64,000 nt of DNA from Synechococcus sp. AG-673-F03 (GCA_003211205.1 QCTJ01000010.1:1-64000); one strand, 5' to 3'; shown: positions 19,062 to 29,598, numbered from the stretch's first letter. Program-made: numbers and translations. The notes: a model not told the origin generated them from the sequence alone.

Positions 19062-20435
19062 GTGCTGAGAGTTGCTGTCATCGGCGGAGGTCCGAGTGGA
19101 TCCTGCGCGGCCGAAGTGCTTGCAAAAGCTGGTATCAGTACCTGGATTTTCGAGCGCAAACTCGACAATGCAAAACCCTGCGGAGGAGCGATCCCTCTCT
19201 GCATGGTTGAGGAATTCGAACTTCCCGAATCGATCCTCGATCGAAAAGTCCGCAACATGAAGATGATTTCCCCCTCCAACAAGGAGGTGGACATCCGGCT
19301 GGATCCGCTGGGTTACGACAACGATGCGTACATCGGCATGTGTCGTCGCGAAGTTTTTGACTCCTTCCTGCGCAACCGTTCCGCCGAGCTCGGGGCGACC
19401 CTCGTGAATGCGCTGGTTCAGAAGATTGATACCGGAACCAATCGCCAAGGGCCCTACACCCTGCATTACGCCGACTACAGCAACGGTGGCCCCACCGGTG
19501 AGATGAAGACTCTCGAGGTGGATCTGATCATTGGCGCCGACGGCGCCAATTCCCGCGTTGCCAAGGCCATGGATGCCGGTGATTACAACGTGGCCATCGC
19601 ATTCCAGGAACGCATCAAGCTGCCTGCTGAGGAGATGACCTACTACGAGGATCTCGCCGAGATGTACGTCGGCACCGATGTCTCCCCTGACTTCTATGCC
19701 TGGGTATTCCCCAAGTTCGACCACGTGGCTGTGGGAACAGGAACCATGCAGCAGAACCAGTCGCTGATCAAAGGTCTGCAGAAAGGGATTCGTGAACGGG
19801 CGCGCAAGCGTCTGTTCAAAGGTGAGGTGATCAAGGTGGAAGCCCATCCCATCCCCGAACACCCTCGTCCAAGACGCGTCGTGGGTCGGATGGCCCTCGT
19901 GGGCGACGCCGCTGGTTATGTCACCAAGAGCTCCGGCGAAGGGATTTACTTCGCTGCCAAAAGTGGGCGGATGTGTGCCGAAGCCATCGTGGAGATTTCA
20001 GCCAATGGCAGCTGCATCCCCACGGAGAAGCAGATCAAGTCCACCTACCTGAAGCGCTGGGACAGAAAGTACGGCGCCACTTATGCGGTGCTCGACATTC
20101 TTCAGAAGATTTTCTACCGGAACGACGCCGCTCGCGAAGCCTTCGTGGAAATGTGCGATGACCGCGATGTTCAGAAACTCACCTTCGACAGCTACTTGTA
20201 CAAGCGAGTTGTGATGATGAATCCCTGGCAGCAGGTCAAACTCACCCTGCGCACTGTGGCAAGCCTGTTGCGTGGTCAGGCCCTTGCACCGTCCAACTAC
20301 GGGTCTGTTCCCTCAGCTGTAGGTCGCTCAGACGGAGACTTCCTTGCTGAGGAAGCGTCCCAGGCGATCAAATCGAAGGCCAGCGAAGACCCAGCTTCAA
20401 ATAGCGAGGAGCGTTCAAAAGTCACCAGCAGCTGA
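19062..20435 (+). CDS. chlP: Geranylgeranyl reductase ChlP
   Basis: A 457-residue FAD-dependent reductase that converts geranylgeranyl groups to phytyl, for chlorophyll a and tocopherol. The N-terminal FAD-binding GGGPSGSCAAEVLAKAG (about 8-24) is followed by KPCGGAIPLC, the VDLIIGADGANSRVAKAMDA segment, and GDAAGYVTKSSGEGIYFAA, characteristic of ChlP. The GTG at 19062 is the start. The protein is peripheral to the thylakoid. The C-terminal 35 residues (AIKSKASEDPASNSEERSK) are hydrophilic and variable. Confidence 0.95.
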   Translation: MLRVAVIGGGPSGSCAAEVLAKAGISTWIFERKLDNAKPCGGAIPLCMVEEFELPESILDRKVRNMKMISPSNKEVDIRLDPLGYDNDAYIGMCRREVFDSFLRNRSAELGATLVNALVQKIDTGTNRQGPYTLHYADYSNGGPTGEMKTLEVDLIIGADGANSRVAKAMDAGDYNVAIAFQERIKLPAEEMTYYEDLAEMYVGTDVSPDFYAWVFPKFDHVAVGTGTMQQNQSLIKGLQKGIRERARKRLFKGEVIKVEAHPIPEHPRPRRVVGRMALVGDAAGYVTKSSGEGIYFAAKSGRMCAEAIVEISANGSCIPTEKQIKSTYLKRWDRKYGATYAVLDILQKIFYRNDAAREAFVEMCDDRDVQKLTFDSYLYKRVVMMNPWQQVKLTLRTVASLLRGQALAPSNYGSVPSAVGRSDGDFLAEEASQAIKSKASEDPASNSEERSKVTSS

Positions 20436-20480
20436 GCCCATCAAGGCTGAGCTCGGCTGTTGACGGGCTCAAGCCGTTAT

Positions 20481-22640
20481 TCACGACTGGATGTTGTCGA
20501 AACATGCCAAAACGGAAGCCTGATTGCGCAGTACACCCAGCAGGTTCAGACGATTGCGTCGTACAGCTTCGTCCTCAGCCATCACCATCACACTGTTTTC
20601 GCCGTCGAAGAAGGCTTCGAGAGCTCGGGCAGCACCCTGGAGCTCTGATGCCAGACCTTTGTAATCACAGGCTTCAGCCAGCGGACTGAGGCTCTCCAAC
20701 TGCTTCAGTAGATCGGACTCACTGGGGGAGCCGAACAACGAGGCTTCGATCACTTGAGCCGGAACCAGTTGAGAGGTGTCGAGATCTCCTTTCTCAGCCA
20801 GCTTGGATGCCCGTTGAACCACAGCCTGAACCGCTTGTAGCCGGCCATCAGCCCGCAAATCCTGGAGCAACAACAACCGTTCACGCGCATCGACCGGATC
20901 CTGAAGCAGGCGTGCGCTGCTGACGGCATCTCCGCTCACGGCCTGCACAAGGTCGGGGGGAAAACCATCCTCCTCGAACTGAGACACCATGCGTTGGCGC
21001 AACAGCTGTCCCAGATCATTGGCAAGAGAAGCCGCATCGAACTGAAACGCTGGGAACAGCCCTGCCCAGTGCTGTGCCGCTGTGCTCAAGAGAGTCTGCA
21101 GCGGCAGGCGCCAACCACGATCCCAGAGGATCTGAACGATCCCGTTGCCAGCACGGCGAAGCGCATAAGGATCGGACGAACCCGTCGGCCGCTGACCTTT
21201 GGCGAAAATGCTGAGCAGAAGCTCCAGGCGTTCCGCCAGCGCCAACAGGGCACCGGCATCGCTGGAGGGAGGTGCGTCGCCGGATCCGGCGGGTTGATAG
21301 TGCTCAGCCACAGCCAAGGCAACTTCGCGGTGTTCACCCTCTTCAAGCAGATATTTGCCGCCCATCAGGCCTTGAAGTTCGGGGAATTCACCCACCATCT
21401 GGCAGACAAGATCGTTCTTGCAGAGATGGGCCGCACGGCGTCCATGGCCTGCCAGTGAGTCGCTGGTTGCAAGGGCCTGAACCAGCTGGTCCATCACCCA
21501 GCTGATCCGCTCGGTGCGATCCAGCAGGCTGCCGAGACCTTCGGCGAAGGTGACGCGATCGAGCTCCTGACGACGCTGCTCGCTGGGCTGACGGCGGTCA
21601 ACGTTGAGGAAAAACTCCGCATCCGCAAGTCGAGCGCTCAGAACCCGCTGATTTCCACTGACAATCGTGTCGGAGGCATCCGGCAGTCCATTGCCAACAA
21701 GCAGAAAATCAGACCGCAACACATTGCGAGCCTCAAGCTGCAATGGATCGGCAGTCGCGTTCGGCTGTCTGAGCGGGACGTAGCGCTGATGCGACTGCAT
21801 CACCGTGACAATCACTTCTGGGGGTAGATCCAGATACTGATCGGCAATTTCACCCTTCAGGACCACCGGGGCTTCCACCAGATCCACCAGCTCCTGAAAC
21901 AGACTCTCAGGACAATCCGCCTCACCGCCGCACGACGCTGCCTCAGTAGCAATGGAACTGCGGATGGTTTCGGCACGCTGATCGCGATCCACCATCACAC
22001 CGGCTTCAGCCAGACGCGCGGGGAGTTCATCCGCTGACTTCAGCTCAGCGAGTGGTTCGTGGAGACGATGACCTCGACTTTGACGACCACTTCGCACGAG
22101 GGGATCAGAGGCATTGAGCGTCACTGGGATCAAGGTCTCACCCAGCAGAGCGACCAGCCAACGCACGGGTCGACTGAACCGCTGCTCTCCACTTCCCCAG
22201 CGCATGAACCGACGACCCTGAAGGCAGTCGATCCACTGGGGGATGAAGTCCTGCAACAGAACGGAGCTCTCTTGACCAGGTGTGCAAACGCTCGCGAATA
22301 GACAGGGACCCTTGGGCGTCTCTCGACTTTCGAGCTGCGAAGGGTCCACACCACAACGCTTGGCAAAACCGATGGCAGCCGGTCCTGGCTGGCCGTCAAC
22401 CAGCGCCTGGGACACAGGAGGGCCCTTGCGATCCTCCTCAAGATCAGGTTGTGAATCGATGAGATCGCTGATCTGAACTAGCAAACGACGGGGTGTGCCC
22501 GTTACGGAGAGCTGTCCATGGTCAAGCCGCAGCTCCTTCAGATCAGTGCGGACACGCCGCTCCAGCTGCTGAAGCGCTGAGCGCACGAAATCGGCCGGTA
22601 GTTCCTCAGTGCCGATCTCGAGCAGAAACGTGTTTGCCAC
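20481..22640 (-). CDS. glyS: Glycine--tRNA ligase, beta subunit
   Basis: A 719-residue beta subunit of the bacterial alpha2beta2 glycyl-tRNA synthetase; it binds tRNA and edits or positions it for the alpha subunit (glyQ, not in the window). The GTG at 22640 is chosen since ANTFLLEIGTEELPADF right after it is the conserved N-terminus; the open frame runs on to 22808 but overlaps the divergent sulfite reductase. Other landmarks are SHQRYVPLRQ and the RLADAEFFLNVDRR motif, and C-terminal DALR-like helices. Length matches the family. Confidence 0.95.
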   Translation of the reverse strand: MANTFLLEIGTEELPADFVRSALQQLERRVRTDLKELRLDHGQLSVTGTPRRLLVQISDLIDSQPDLEEDRKGPPVSQALVDGQPGPAAIGFAKRCGVDPSQLESRETPKGPCLFASVCTPGQESSVLLQDFIPQWIDCLQGRRFMRWGSGEQRFSRPVRWLVALLGETLIPVTLNASDPLVRSGRQSRGHRLHEPLAELKSADELPARLAEAGVMVDRDQRAETIRSSIATEAASCGGEADCPESLFQELVDLVEAPVVLKGEIADQYLDLPPEVIVTVMQSHQRYVPLRQPNATADPLQLEARNVLRSDFLLVGNGLPDASDTIVSGNQRVLSARLADAEFFLNVDRRQPSEQRRQELDRVTFAEGLGSLLDRTERISWVMDQLVQALATSDSLAGHGRRAAHLCKNDLVCQMVGEFPELQGLMGGKYLLEEGEHREVALAVAEHYQPAGSGDAPPSSDAGALLALAERLELLLSIFAKGQRPTGSSDPYALRRAGNGIVQILWDRGWRLPLQTLLSTAAQHWAGLFPAFQFDAASLANDLGQLLRQRMVSQFEEDGFPPDLVQAVSGDAVSSARLLQDPVDARERLLLLQDLRADGRLQAVQAVVQRASKLAEKGDLDTSQLVPAQVIEASLFGSPSESDLLKQLESLSPLAEACDYKGLASELQGAARALEAFFDGENSVMVMAEDEAVRRNRLNLLGVLRNQASVLACFDNIQS

Positions 22641-22713
22641 TCCACGTGCCAATGCAGGTGGCGACTTTATGAGACGCCGCTTCGCTAGTTTCAAATGCAA
22701 CAACGATGCACGT

Positions 22714-24525
22714 GTGAGCGACGGACTGACAGCCACATCCAATGCCCAGGAGGCCGTGGTGCCTTCTGGGCTGGATGGGCCTGCAGCGCGCACAGAGTCG
22801 ATCGACACAGCACTGTCAAAAGCTGAGAAAAGGAAGCTTTACAGCGGTCACCTGCGCGAGCCGCTGCAGTCGGAACTGCTGAACGAAGACATCCGTTTCA
22901 GTGAGGATGCGGTTCAGCTGCTGAAATTCCACGGCAGCTATCAACAGAACCATCGCGAACTGCGCAAAACCGACAAGGTGCGCTGCTGGCAGATGATGCT
23001 GCGGCTGCGCAACCCAGGTGGTCGGGTTCCGGCTGTCCTGTTCGCAGCTCTGGATGACCTCTCCGACCGCTACGGCGACGGCACACTGCGCGCCACCACC
23101 AGACAGGCCTTCCAGATGCACGGGGTGCCCAAGGGTGACCTCAAGACCGTGATCGGCACGATCATCACCAACCTGGGCTCAACCCTCGCCGCCTGTGGCG
23201 ACATCAACCGCAACGTGATGGCGCCCCCTGCACCGTTCGAGAAGGGTGCTTACCCCGCGGCACGTGCGCTCGCTGATCAAATCGCTGATCTGCTGAGTCC
23301 TGAAGCCGCTGAGGGGTCCTATCTGGACATGTGGATTGATGGTGACCACAGCTATCGCTTTCAGCCGGCCAAAACGGTGAGCCAGGCTCGCACCCGCCAG
23401 CAAAAGGGAGGTGTATTTTCGGGCAGCGGAGCTGAACCCCTCTATGGCGACACCTACCTACCACGTAAATTCAAGGTCGCCGTCACCGTGCCTGGTGATA
23501 ACTCCATTGATCTGCTGACGCAGGACATTGGTCTTGTGGCTTTTGCTGATGCCTCAGGAGCACTCAAAGGCTGCAATGTCTACGTGGGTGGCGGCATGGG
23601 CCGAACTCACAACCAGGAAGACACGTTTGCGAGAACCGCCGACGTGCTCGGCTACGTGAAAGCAGAGAACATCTTCGATCTACTGCAGGCGATCATGGCT
23701 CTGCAGAGGGACCATGGAGATCGGGAAGTCCGCAAGCACGCCCGTATGAAATATCTCCTGCATCAGCGGGGGATCACCTGGTTCAGATCAACTCTGCGCA
23801 AGCACTACTTCAAGGGTGAACTGAAGGGCATCCGGCAGGAACCGGTTGCCAAGCTTCAGGACTATCTGGGTTGGCACCGTCAGAGGAAAGGCCTCTGGTT
23901 CGTTGGCCTACCGATGATGTGCGGACGACTGGAAGGTGTGGTGAAAAAAGGGTTGCGCAAGATTGTGCAGACCTATCAACTTGAAATCCGCCTGACGGCC
24001 AATCAAGACCTGTTGCTCTGCAACATCGGGGCTGCCCAAAAACCATCGGTCAAACGGGAGCTCGCAGAACTGGGATTTGAACTTCCAGGTGAACCGGCCC
24101 CACTGGCACGTCATGCGATTGCTTGCCCTGCTCTGCCGACATGCGGGCTGGCGATCACAGAGGCCGAGAGAATTCTCCCCGATGTGCTTGATCGCCTGGA
24201 TGCGTTACTGCAAAAACTGGGCATCGACCAATCGGTGTTGGTGCGCATGACCGGATGCCCCAATGGCTGCGCCCGTCCTTACATGGCCGAACTGGCTCTG
24301 GTGGGAAGTGGCCTGAATCAATACCAGCTCTGGTTGGGTGGGACTCCGAATCTTCAGGTGCTCGCCAGGCCCTTCCTGCAGAAGATGCCCCTTGATCAAC
24401 TGGAATCAACGCTGGAACCCTTGCTGATCAACTGGAAACAGTGCGGGGTCAGGCGCAGTTTCGGAGCTCACGTCAACCGACTCGGAGACGAAGCAGTTCA
24501 ACAACTCCTGGGAACGGAGGCATAG
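22714..24525 (+). CDS. sir: Ferredoxin-dependent assimilatory sulfite reductase
   Basis: A siroheme/[4Fe-4S] enzyme reducing sulfite to sulfide with ferredoxin electrons; the sulfide feeds cysteine and the metY route. The four cluster-ligating Cys are in CPALPTC (Cys471, Cys477) and GCPNGCARPY (Cys515, Cys519), the pattern of sulfite rather than nitrite reductase. The duplicated N-terminal domains carry YGDGTLRATTRQAFQMHG and GDINRNVMAP. The start could be GTG at 22714 (603 residues) or ATG at 22669. It is divergent from glyS; the two starts are at most 73 bases apart and may share regulation. It overlaps the next gene tail-to-tail by 28 bases. Confidence 0.93.
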   Translation: MSDGLTATSNAQEAVVPSGLDGPAARTESIDTALSKAEKRKLYSGHLREPLQSELLNEDIRFSEDAVQLLKFHGSYQQNHRELRKTDKVRCWQMMLRLRNPGGRVPAVLFAALDDLSDRYGDGTLRATTRQAFQMHGVPKGDLKTVIGTIITNLGSTLAACGDINRNVMAPPAPFEKGAYPAARALADQIADLLSPEAAEGSYLDMWIDGDHSYRFQPAKTVSQARTRQQKGGVFSGSGAEPLYGDTYLPRKFKVAVTVPGDNSIDLLTQDIGLVAFADASGALKGCNVYVGGGMGRTHNQEDTFARTADVLGYVKAENIFDLLQAIMALQRDHGDREVRKHARMKYLLHQRGITWFRSTLRKHYFKGELKGIRQEPVAKLQDYLGWHRQRKGLWFVGLPMMCGRLEGVVKKGLRKIVQTYQLEIRLTANQDLLLCNIGAAQKPSVKRELAELGFELPGEPAPLARHAIACPALPTCGLAITEAERILPDVLDRLDALLQKLGIDQSVLVRMTGCPNGCARPYMAELALVGSGLNQYQLWLGGTPNLQVLARPFLQKMPLDQLESTLEPLLINWKQCGVRRSFGAHVNRLGDEAVQQLLGTEA

Positions 24526-25226
24526 ATCGCTCCGGGGGTCTGTTGTTGCCAAGCCCAGAGCTGATCTCCGTGGCTGAAATGCCACCATTCACTGGGATGT
24601 CTGGCAAAACCAGCCTTAGTCATCACTTCATTGAGCAGACAACGACGACCGTGCCAGAGAGCCGCCTCACCGTGAGGATTCGCTTCAGCCTCCTTGGCAT
24701 GGTGATCAGGAATGGACTGATCGCCGATGGCATCGATGTCACCGCCCATCTCGAGTAGAGCTCCAAAGCTGTCCGCAAGGGTGAGATCCACTGCGCCACC
24801 AGTGCTATGTGGAGGGGGTGTACAGGGATCCGGGCTCGGAGGAGCCCAGAACCTGGCCACATCTCTTTGCACCTGTTCAAGAGCTGCAGCCATCAACGGG
24901 TCTGAAGGATCAAAACCCTGAGAGCGGCATTGCTCCTGAACGGCGTGCTCCAACATGTAGGCCTGCACGCGGATTGGTCTCCACGCGTCAAAAATCGCCA
25001 GTTGCACCGTGCCGACCTCAGGATCACTGCGCATCGACAGAAGAGTTTGTGCGGCAATCAGCCGCTTGAGAACGCCAGAGCGCAGTCGATAGGGATCTGC
25101 GCCCTCGCCATACGGTGCACCGACGCAGGCATAGGGATGGGGCTCAAGGCATAGGAAGCGTGGCTTGAGCGACACAAGCGGTTCACCACAGTCGTCGATC
25201 ACCACATCGCTCCAGGGACGACGCAT
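24498..25226 (-). CDS. D-alanyl-D-alanine dipeptidase, VanX-like (M15D)
   Basis: A 242-residue zinc dipeptidase of the VanX/DdpX family. Motifs: the AIFDAWRP segment (about 78) with the catalytic Arg, SxHxxGxAxD in PPHSTGGAVDLTL (zinc ligands His and Asp), and the EWWHFSHGD motif (catalytic Glu, zinc His). It hydrolyses free D-Ala-D-Ala; in bacteria without vancomycin resistance it is thought to serve peptidoglycan turnover. There is no clear signal peptide, so it is probably cytoplasmic. It lies convergent with sir. No VanH/VanA-type neighbours are present, so I do not infer glycopeptide resistance. Confidence 0.9.
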   Translation of the reverse strand: MRRPWSDVVIDDCGEPLVSLKPRFLCLEPHPYACVGAPYGEGADPYRLRSGVLKRLIAAQTLLSMRSDPEVGTVQLAIFDAWRPIRVQAYMLEHAVQEQCRSQGFDPSDPLMAAALEQVQRDVARFWAPPSPDPCTPPPHSTGGAVDLTLADSFGALLEMGGDIDAIGDQSIPDHHAKEAEANPHGEAALWHGRRCLLNEVMTKAGFARHPSEWWHFSHGDQLWAWQQQTPGAIYASVPRSC

Positions 25227-25286
25227 CCGATCTCAGAACGCAAGGCAGCCATCGTATGGGGAGAGCAACAGCAGCGACGATGGATT

Positions 25287-27821
25287 TCAGTTGAGTTGAG
25301 CCGCCGATGTCACACGACTGCGCTGCTCATCGAGAAGACGCCTGAGCACGGCGTAATCCCTCAGCTCTGGATCCTCACGCAAAATGTCCGCAGCTTCTTC
25401 GCGCGCTTCCTCCAGCACAGATCCATCATCCGCCAGGCTTGCGAGCGCCAAATCCGGCAGGCCGGATTGACGGGTGCCCAGAACCTGGCCTGGTCCACGC
25501 AAGCGAAGATCCATTTCAGCGATCTCGAAGCCGTCGGTGGAGCGCACCAGCACCTCAAGGCGCTGGCGGGCTAGGGGGTTACGACTGTCGTTGATCAGCA
25601 GGCAGTGGGAAGCCGCTGCGCCTCGGCCGACACGTCCACGCAGCTGATGCAACTGCGCAAGACCGAAACGATCGGCATGGTCGATCACCATCACACTGGC
25701 CTCCGGCACATCCACGCCCACCTCAACCACAGTTGTTGAAACCAGAACCTTGGTCTCCCCTGAAGCGAAGGCTCTGATCACAGCCTGTTTGTCGGCGCTG
25801 GCAAGACGACCATGCAGGAGACCCACCTGAAGATCTGGAAACACCTCATCGGCGAGTTGTCGGTGCACATCCACTGCAGAGCGCAGATCCATCTTTTCGG
25901 ACTCCTCCACCAGAGGCAGCACGACATAGGCCCGCTGGCCCTTGTCCACCTCGTCCCGGATCAAGTCATAAGCCTCGTCGCGATTCGAGCCGGTGATCAT
26001 GGCGGTACGGATCGGTGTCCGGCCAGGCGGCAGTTCATCGATCTGACTCACATCCAGATCACCATGCAGCGATAGCGCCAAGGTGCGGGGAATCGGTGTT
26101 GCCGTCATGGTGAGCAGATGGGGTTGCAGGCCTTTACCGAGCAAACGGTTGCGCTGACGCACACCGAACCGGTGCTGTTCATCCACGACCACGAGGCCAA
26201 GACGGGAGAAGGCCACCGGGTCCTCTAGCAGGGCATGGGTCCCGACCAGAATTTTGCATGCGCCAGAGGCAACGTCAGCGAGGATCCTGCGTCGTTGCTT
26301 CTGGGGTGTCGACCCCGTTAACAGCTCAACGGTGACATGCAGCGCCGGCATCCAGCCGCAGAGACTGCGATAGTGCTGCTCAGCGAGAACCTCCGTTGGA
26401 GCCATCATGGCCCCCTGCCATCCGGCCTGAATGGCTCTCAACAGAGCAGCCACAGCAACGACCGTCTTGCCGCTGCCGACATCTCCCTGAACCAGCCGAG
26501 CCATAGGTTCCTGGCGATTCAGATCCGCCTCGATTTCCGCCAGCACCCGCTGCTGAGCTGCAGTGAATTCAAACGGCAGCATGGTGAGGAACCGACCCAG
26601 TAACCCATCACGATCTGAGGCGCTGCTGCTCAGCGCGGGAGCGGAGCGCTGCTTCAACGCAGCGCGGCGTTGCATCAAGCCGAGCTGCAGCAACAGAAAC
26701 TCATCAAACACCAGGCGATGCCGGGCCTGCTGAAGTTGATCAGACGTCTCAGGACGATGAATCGCCACCAAGGCCCTGTCGCGACTGAGCAGCTGCCGTG
26801 CATCACGCCGGACCCTGGGCAGGGGCTCCGGCCACAGACGCACCGACGGCAGAACGCGTTCGATCAGCGAACGGAAGCGATCTGCGGTCAGCCCCTCCGT
26901 GAGTGGATAAACGGGCAGAAGCCGGCCGATGCGGCTGGAACGAAGCGGTGCCTGAGCACTTTCCATCACTTCAATCAGTGGATCCTGAAAACTGATTCCA
27001 TACGGCCCGCTTTTGACCAAACCACTGACGGCCACCGTGGCTCCATTGGGGTACTGACGGGTCTGACCATGAAGATAGGAGGGATTGCTGAACCGCTTTC
27101 CGGCAAGGAACCGGGTCACCTTGATCCGTCCTGTTGGATCCTGAAGCTGCAGCTCAATGATCGACAGGTTTGGATTGCGGGGACTGGTGAATCCATGGCA
27201 GCGACGCACTGTGGCCACGATCGTTGCTGTTTCACCAGGCACAAGGGCATCAATCCGTCGCAGCGCTGAATAGTCGACGTAGTCCCTGGGGTAGTGGAGG
27301 ATCAGATCACGCACCAACAAAAGCCCCAGGCTCGCCAGTCGTTCTGCAAGTTTCGGCCCGATGCCTTTCACCTGAGCGAGTGGACTGTCAAGACCGGGTG
27401 CTGCGGAAGTGGATGCAGCAGACGACGATGAACGTAGGGCAACCTTCAAACGGGGTGGAGCCATTGGTGCTGATGGCTCCAGCCGCTGGCGCAGAGCATG
27501 CAGCCACTGCCTGACCACCGTGACCTGTCGGCGGCGGGCTGCATCATCCAGGGATGCGTATTCGGCGAACTCCTCCGCCAAAGCCTGAAGCCGAGGCGGA
27601 ACATCACCTGGCAAAGGAATCTGAGGAGGCGTTCCCAGCTCGCGCTGCATGAAGCTGTCAAAGCGTTCATTACGGCCCTGAAGATTGCTGAAACCACGGT
27701 CCACCTCCAGCGACAACGCCTGCTGCAGTGGTCGGATCCACACCAGAAACCGCTCAAGAGCCTGATAATCCAGACCGGCGGTCAACTGAGTTGATGAGTC
27801 TCCGGCTGGTTGGGCCACCAA
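25287..27821 (-). CDS. recG: ATP-dependent DNA helicase RecG
   Basis: An 844-residue helicase that remodels stalled replication forks and Holliday junctions. The wedge (OB) domain lies around 200-290 (e.g. ETATIVATVRRCHGF). Helicase motifs: Walker A GDVGSGKT (about 446-453), DEQH box (about 543-547), TATPIPRTLALS, and motif VI QLRGRVGRG. About 145 N-terminal residues precede the usual RecG start, as in other cyanobacteria. The 5' end overlaps the stop of an upstream unknown gene by 40 bases, so the two are coupled. Confidence 0.94.
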   Translation of the reverse strand: MVAQPAGDSSTQLTAGLDYQALERFLVWIRPLQQALSLEVDRGFSNLQGRNERFDSFMQRELGTPPQIPLPGDVPPRLQALAEEFAEYASLDDAARRRQVTVVRQWLHALRQRLEPSAPMAPPRLKVALRSSSSAASTSAAPGLDSPLAQVKGIGPKLAERLASLGLLLVRDLILHYPRDYVDYSALRRIDALVPGETATIVATVRRCHGFTSPRNPNLSIIELQLQDPTGRIKVTRFLAGKRFSNPSYLHGQTRQYPNGATVAVSGLVKSGPYGISFQDPLIEVMESAQAPLRSSRIGRLLPVYPLTEGLTADRFRSLIERVLPSVRLWPEPLPRVRRDARQLLSRDRALVAIHRPETSDQLQQARHRLVFDEFLLLQLGLMQRRAALKQRSAPALSSSASDRDGLLGRFLTMLPFEFTAAQQRVLAEIEADLNRQEPMARLVQGDVGSGKTVVAVAALLRAIQAGWQGAMMAPTEVLAEQHYRSLCGWMPALHVTVELLTGSTPQKQRRRILADVASGACKILVGTHALLEDPVAFSRLGLVVVDEQHRFGVRQRNRLLGKGLQPHLLTMTATPIPRTLALSLHGDLDVSQIDELPPGRTPIRTAMITGSNRDEAYDLIRDEVDKGQRAYVVLPLVEESEKMDLRSAVDVHRQLADEVFPDLQVGLLHGRLASADKQAVIRAFASGETKVLVSTTVVEVGVDVPEASVMVIDHADRFGLAQLHQLRGRVGRGAAASHCLLINDSRNPLARQRLEVLVRSTDGFEIAEMDLRLRGPGQVLGTRQSGLPDLALASLADDGSVLEEAREEAADILREDPELRDYAVLRRLLDEQRSRVTSAAQLN

Positions 27822-28936
27822 TCGTTCTGGACCTCTCGGACACTGGCGCGATGTTGCCAGTGTCGCTCCTTCAGCAGCAAACTGCCTAGATCACGACGTT
27901 GCAATCGAAGCCGACTGCGACTGCGCCTCAGAACATGGTCATCGAACTCAAGCTCGGACGGTCGCATCAAGACGCAGGCGGTATCCATCCCCTGGTCATC
28001 ACCGACCATCGAGAGAGGCAGCGTCAGCCTGAGCACATTGGAGGGTGCCGACTGGGATGGCAGCTGACCACTGTTAACAGTATCCAAAAGCTGAATGGGA
28101 AGCAGACTGCGCGTGACGCCTGCTCGCATCAGCTCAACATTCACAGCATGGGACACGTTGCGAAGCCTGCGAATCAAGGCGGAATCCACTGAATCCATCC
28201 AACTCAATAGACCGCTTGCTGTCGAAGGCATCAGCTGATCGCTGGATTGGGCTGCCGGGCGAAGAAGCGAGTCGTCTGATTCAAGACCGCTCTGAATCTC
28301 CTGTGAGGACTCACCTTGATCCAATGATTCACCGGCCATGACAAACAACGACCGCAGAATCTCCAGTTCGGACATCTCGGTCCCTGGATCTTGTGGAGTC
28401 TGTGACTGAGGGTCGGTGGCTTCGGAACGATCCAGCGAATCATCCACCGTCGAGGGCGGATTGTTCGGCAGCAGACCCTCCAGCAGATCCGGACGTTCCA
28501 GCGGCAGATCCAGTCCAAGCTCAATTCCCTGGGAAGGAGCCTGATCGATCGGTGACTCGACGCTGTTGGTGGCTCGATCCGCAAGATTCTGAAACTGCTG
28601 AATGCGGGACCGCCGCTCTTCGTCCTGAAGGCGCAAGGCCAGAACAAGCAACTGCTCGATCGTGATCATCGATGAAGCACGCTGAACGAGTGCATCGATG
28701 CGTTGTTGCAACACCGTCTGGCGGTCTGAGAGGGAGGCGCGTTGCAGAGGGGGAAGCGAGCAGAGCAGGTGGCGGATCGCCGCTTTGACAGCGGTCGGCA
28801 GGATCCGACGGACCTGTTCCAGATACTGGGCCTGCTCCCTGTAGAGATGTGGTGCCAGAGAGTTACAGCGATCTTCCAGACGTGCAAGCTGCACGCCTGG
28901 ATCGTGCGCGTGACGACTCCCAGGCAATCCCGTCAA
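27782..28936 (-). CDS. Conserved protein of unknown function, 384 residues, upstream of recG
   Basis: Not in a family I can name. The first 120 residues look helical ([37 protein letters not shown]), then a long acidic linker rich in Ser, Asp, Gln and Pro (about 150-250), then a C-terminal part that looks folded ([54 protein letters not shown]). No membrane segment. It sits three bases after tsf and overlaps recG by 40 bases, so it probably forms a transcription unit with recG and perhaps rpsB-tsf. The linked gene order suggests a role in DNA or ribosome handling, but this is inference. Confidence 0.7.
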   Translation of the reverse strand: MTGLPGSRHAHDPGVQLARLEDRCNSLAPHLYREQAQYLEQVRRILPTAVKAAIRHLLCSLPPLQRASLSDRQTVLQQRIDALVQRASSMITIEQLLVLALRLQDEERRSRIQQFQNLADRATNSVESPIDQAPSQGIELGLDLPLERPDLLEGLLPNNPPSTVDDSLDRSEATDPQSQTPQDPGTEMSELEILRSLFVMAGESLDQGESSQEIQSGLESDDSLLRPAAQSSDQLMPSTASGLLSWMDSVDSALIRRLRNVSHAVNVELMRAGVTRSLLPIQLLDTVNSGQLPSQSAPSNVLRLTLPLSMVGDDQGMDTACVLMRPSELEFDDHVLRRSRSRLRLQRRDLGSLLLKERHWQHRASVREVQNDWWPNQPETHQLS

Positions 28937-28938
28937 GA

Positions 28939-29598
28939 TCAGCCTTTCGACATGGAGGCGACTTCTGCAGCGAAGTCGGACTCTTCAATCTCAATGCCCT
29001 CGCCAAGGGTGTATCGGGTGAATCGACGCACCTTGACGTTTTCGCCGATCTTGCCTGCGGTCTGTTTGACGAGCTCCGCAACGGTCAGGGAGCTGTCCTT
29101 GATGAAGGGCTGTTCCATCAGAGCCAGTTCCTTGAGGCGCTTGTTGATGCGCCCCTCAACAATCTTCTCCTTCATCTGCTCGGGCTTGCCTTCAAGGTCA
29201 TCACGACCCATTTCGATCGATTTCTCACGCTCGCGGATCTCTGCGGGAATCTCATCGGTGGTGACATACTCCACTCCAGGACAGGCCGCGACCTGCATCG
29301 ACACGTCGCGGAGCAGTTCCTGGAACATGTCGCCACGGGCAACGAAATCGGTTTCACAGTTGATTTCGATCAGCACACCAACGCGGGCTCCGGTGTGGAT
29401 ATAGCTGCCGATGGCACCTTCAGCGGCAGTGCGACCAGATTTCTTTTCGGCGCTGGCGATACCTTTCTTACGAAGCCACTCAACGGCTTTGTCGGCATCG
29501 CCATCAGTTGCTGCAAGAGCTTTCTTGCAATCCATCATTCCAGCGCCGGTCTTGTCACGGAGTTCCTTAACGAGCTTGGCGGATACGGCAGCAGCCAT
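28939..29598 (-). CDS. tsf: Elongation factor Ts
   Basis: A 219-residue guanine-nucleotide exchange factor for EF-Tu. The N-terminal domain begins [20 protein letters not shown] and continues with [20 protein letters not shown], the [10 protein letters not shown] motif at about 80 that inserts into EF-Tu, and the conserved LMEQPFIKD segment. The cyanobacterial short form lacks the long second core repeat of E. coli EF-Ts. The ATG at 29598 is the proper start (a longer frame reads back to 29628). It follows rpsB, with an 88-base intergenic hairpin between them. Confidence 0.95.
   Translation of the reverse strand: MAAAVSAKLVKELRDKTGAGMMDCKKALAATDGDADKAVEWLRKKGIASAEKKSGRTAAEGAIGSYIHTGARVGVLIEINCETDFVARGDMFQELLRDVSMQVAACPGVEYVTTDEIPAEIREREKSIEMGRDDLEGKPEQMKEKIVEGRINKRLKELALMEQPFIKDSSLTVAELVKQTAGKIGENVKVRRFTRYTLGEGIEIEESDFAAEVASMSKG

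Noticed and set aside
19032-19862. A 276-codon open frame antisense to chlP
   Set aside because: It is fully inside a certain gene, its composition (His/Val/Gly-rich) is that of a reverse-strand shadow, and it has no family resemblance.
24498-25226. Vancomycin resistance cluster, because a VanX-like and a VanY-like peptidase are both present
   Set aside because: They are about 6 kb apart, and no VanH, VanA-type ligase or VanRS genes are near; both fit ordinary peptidoglycan turnover.
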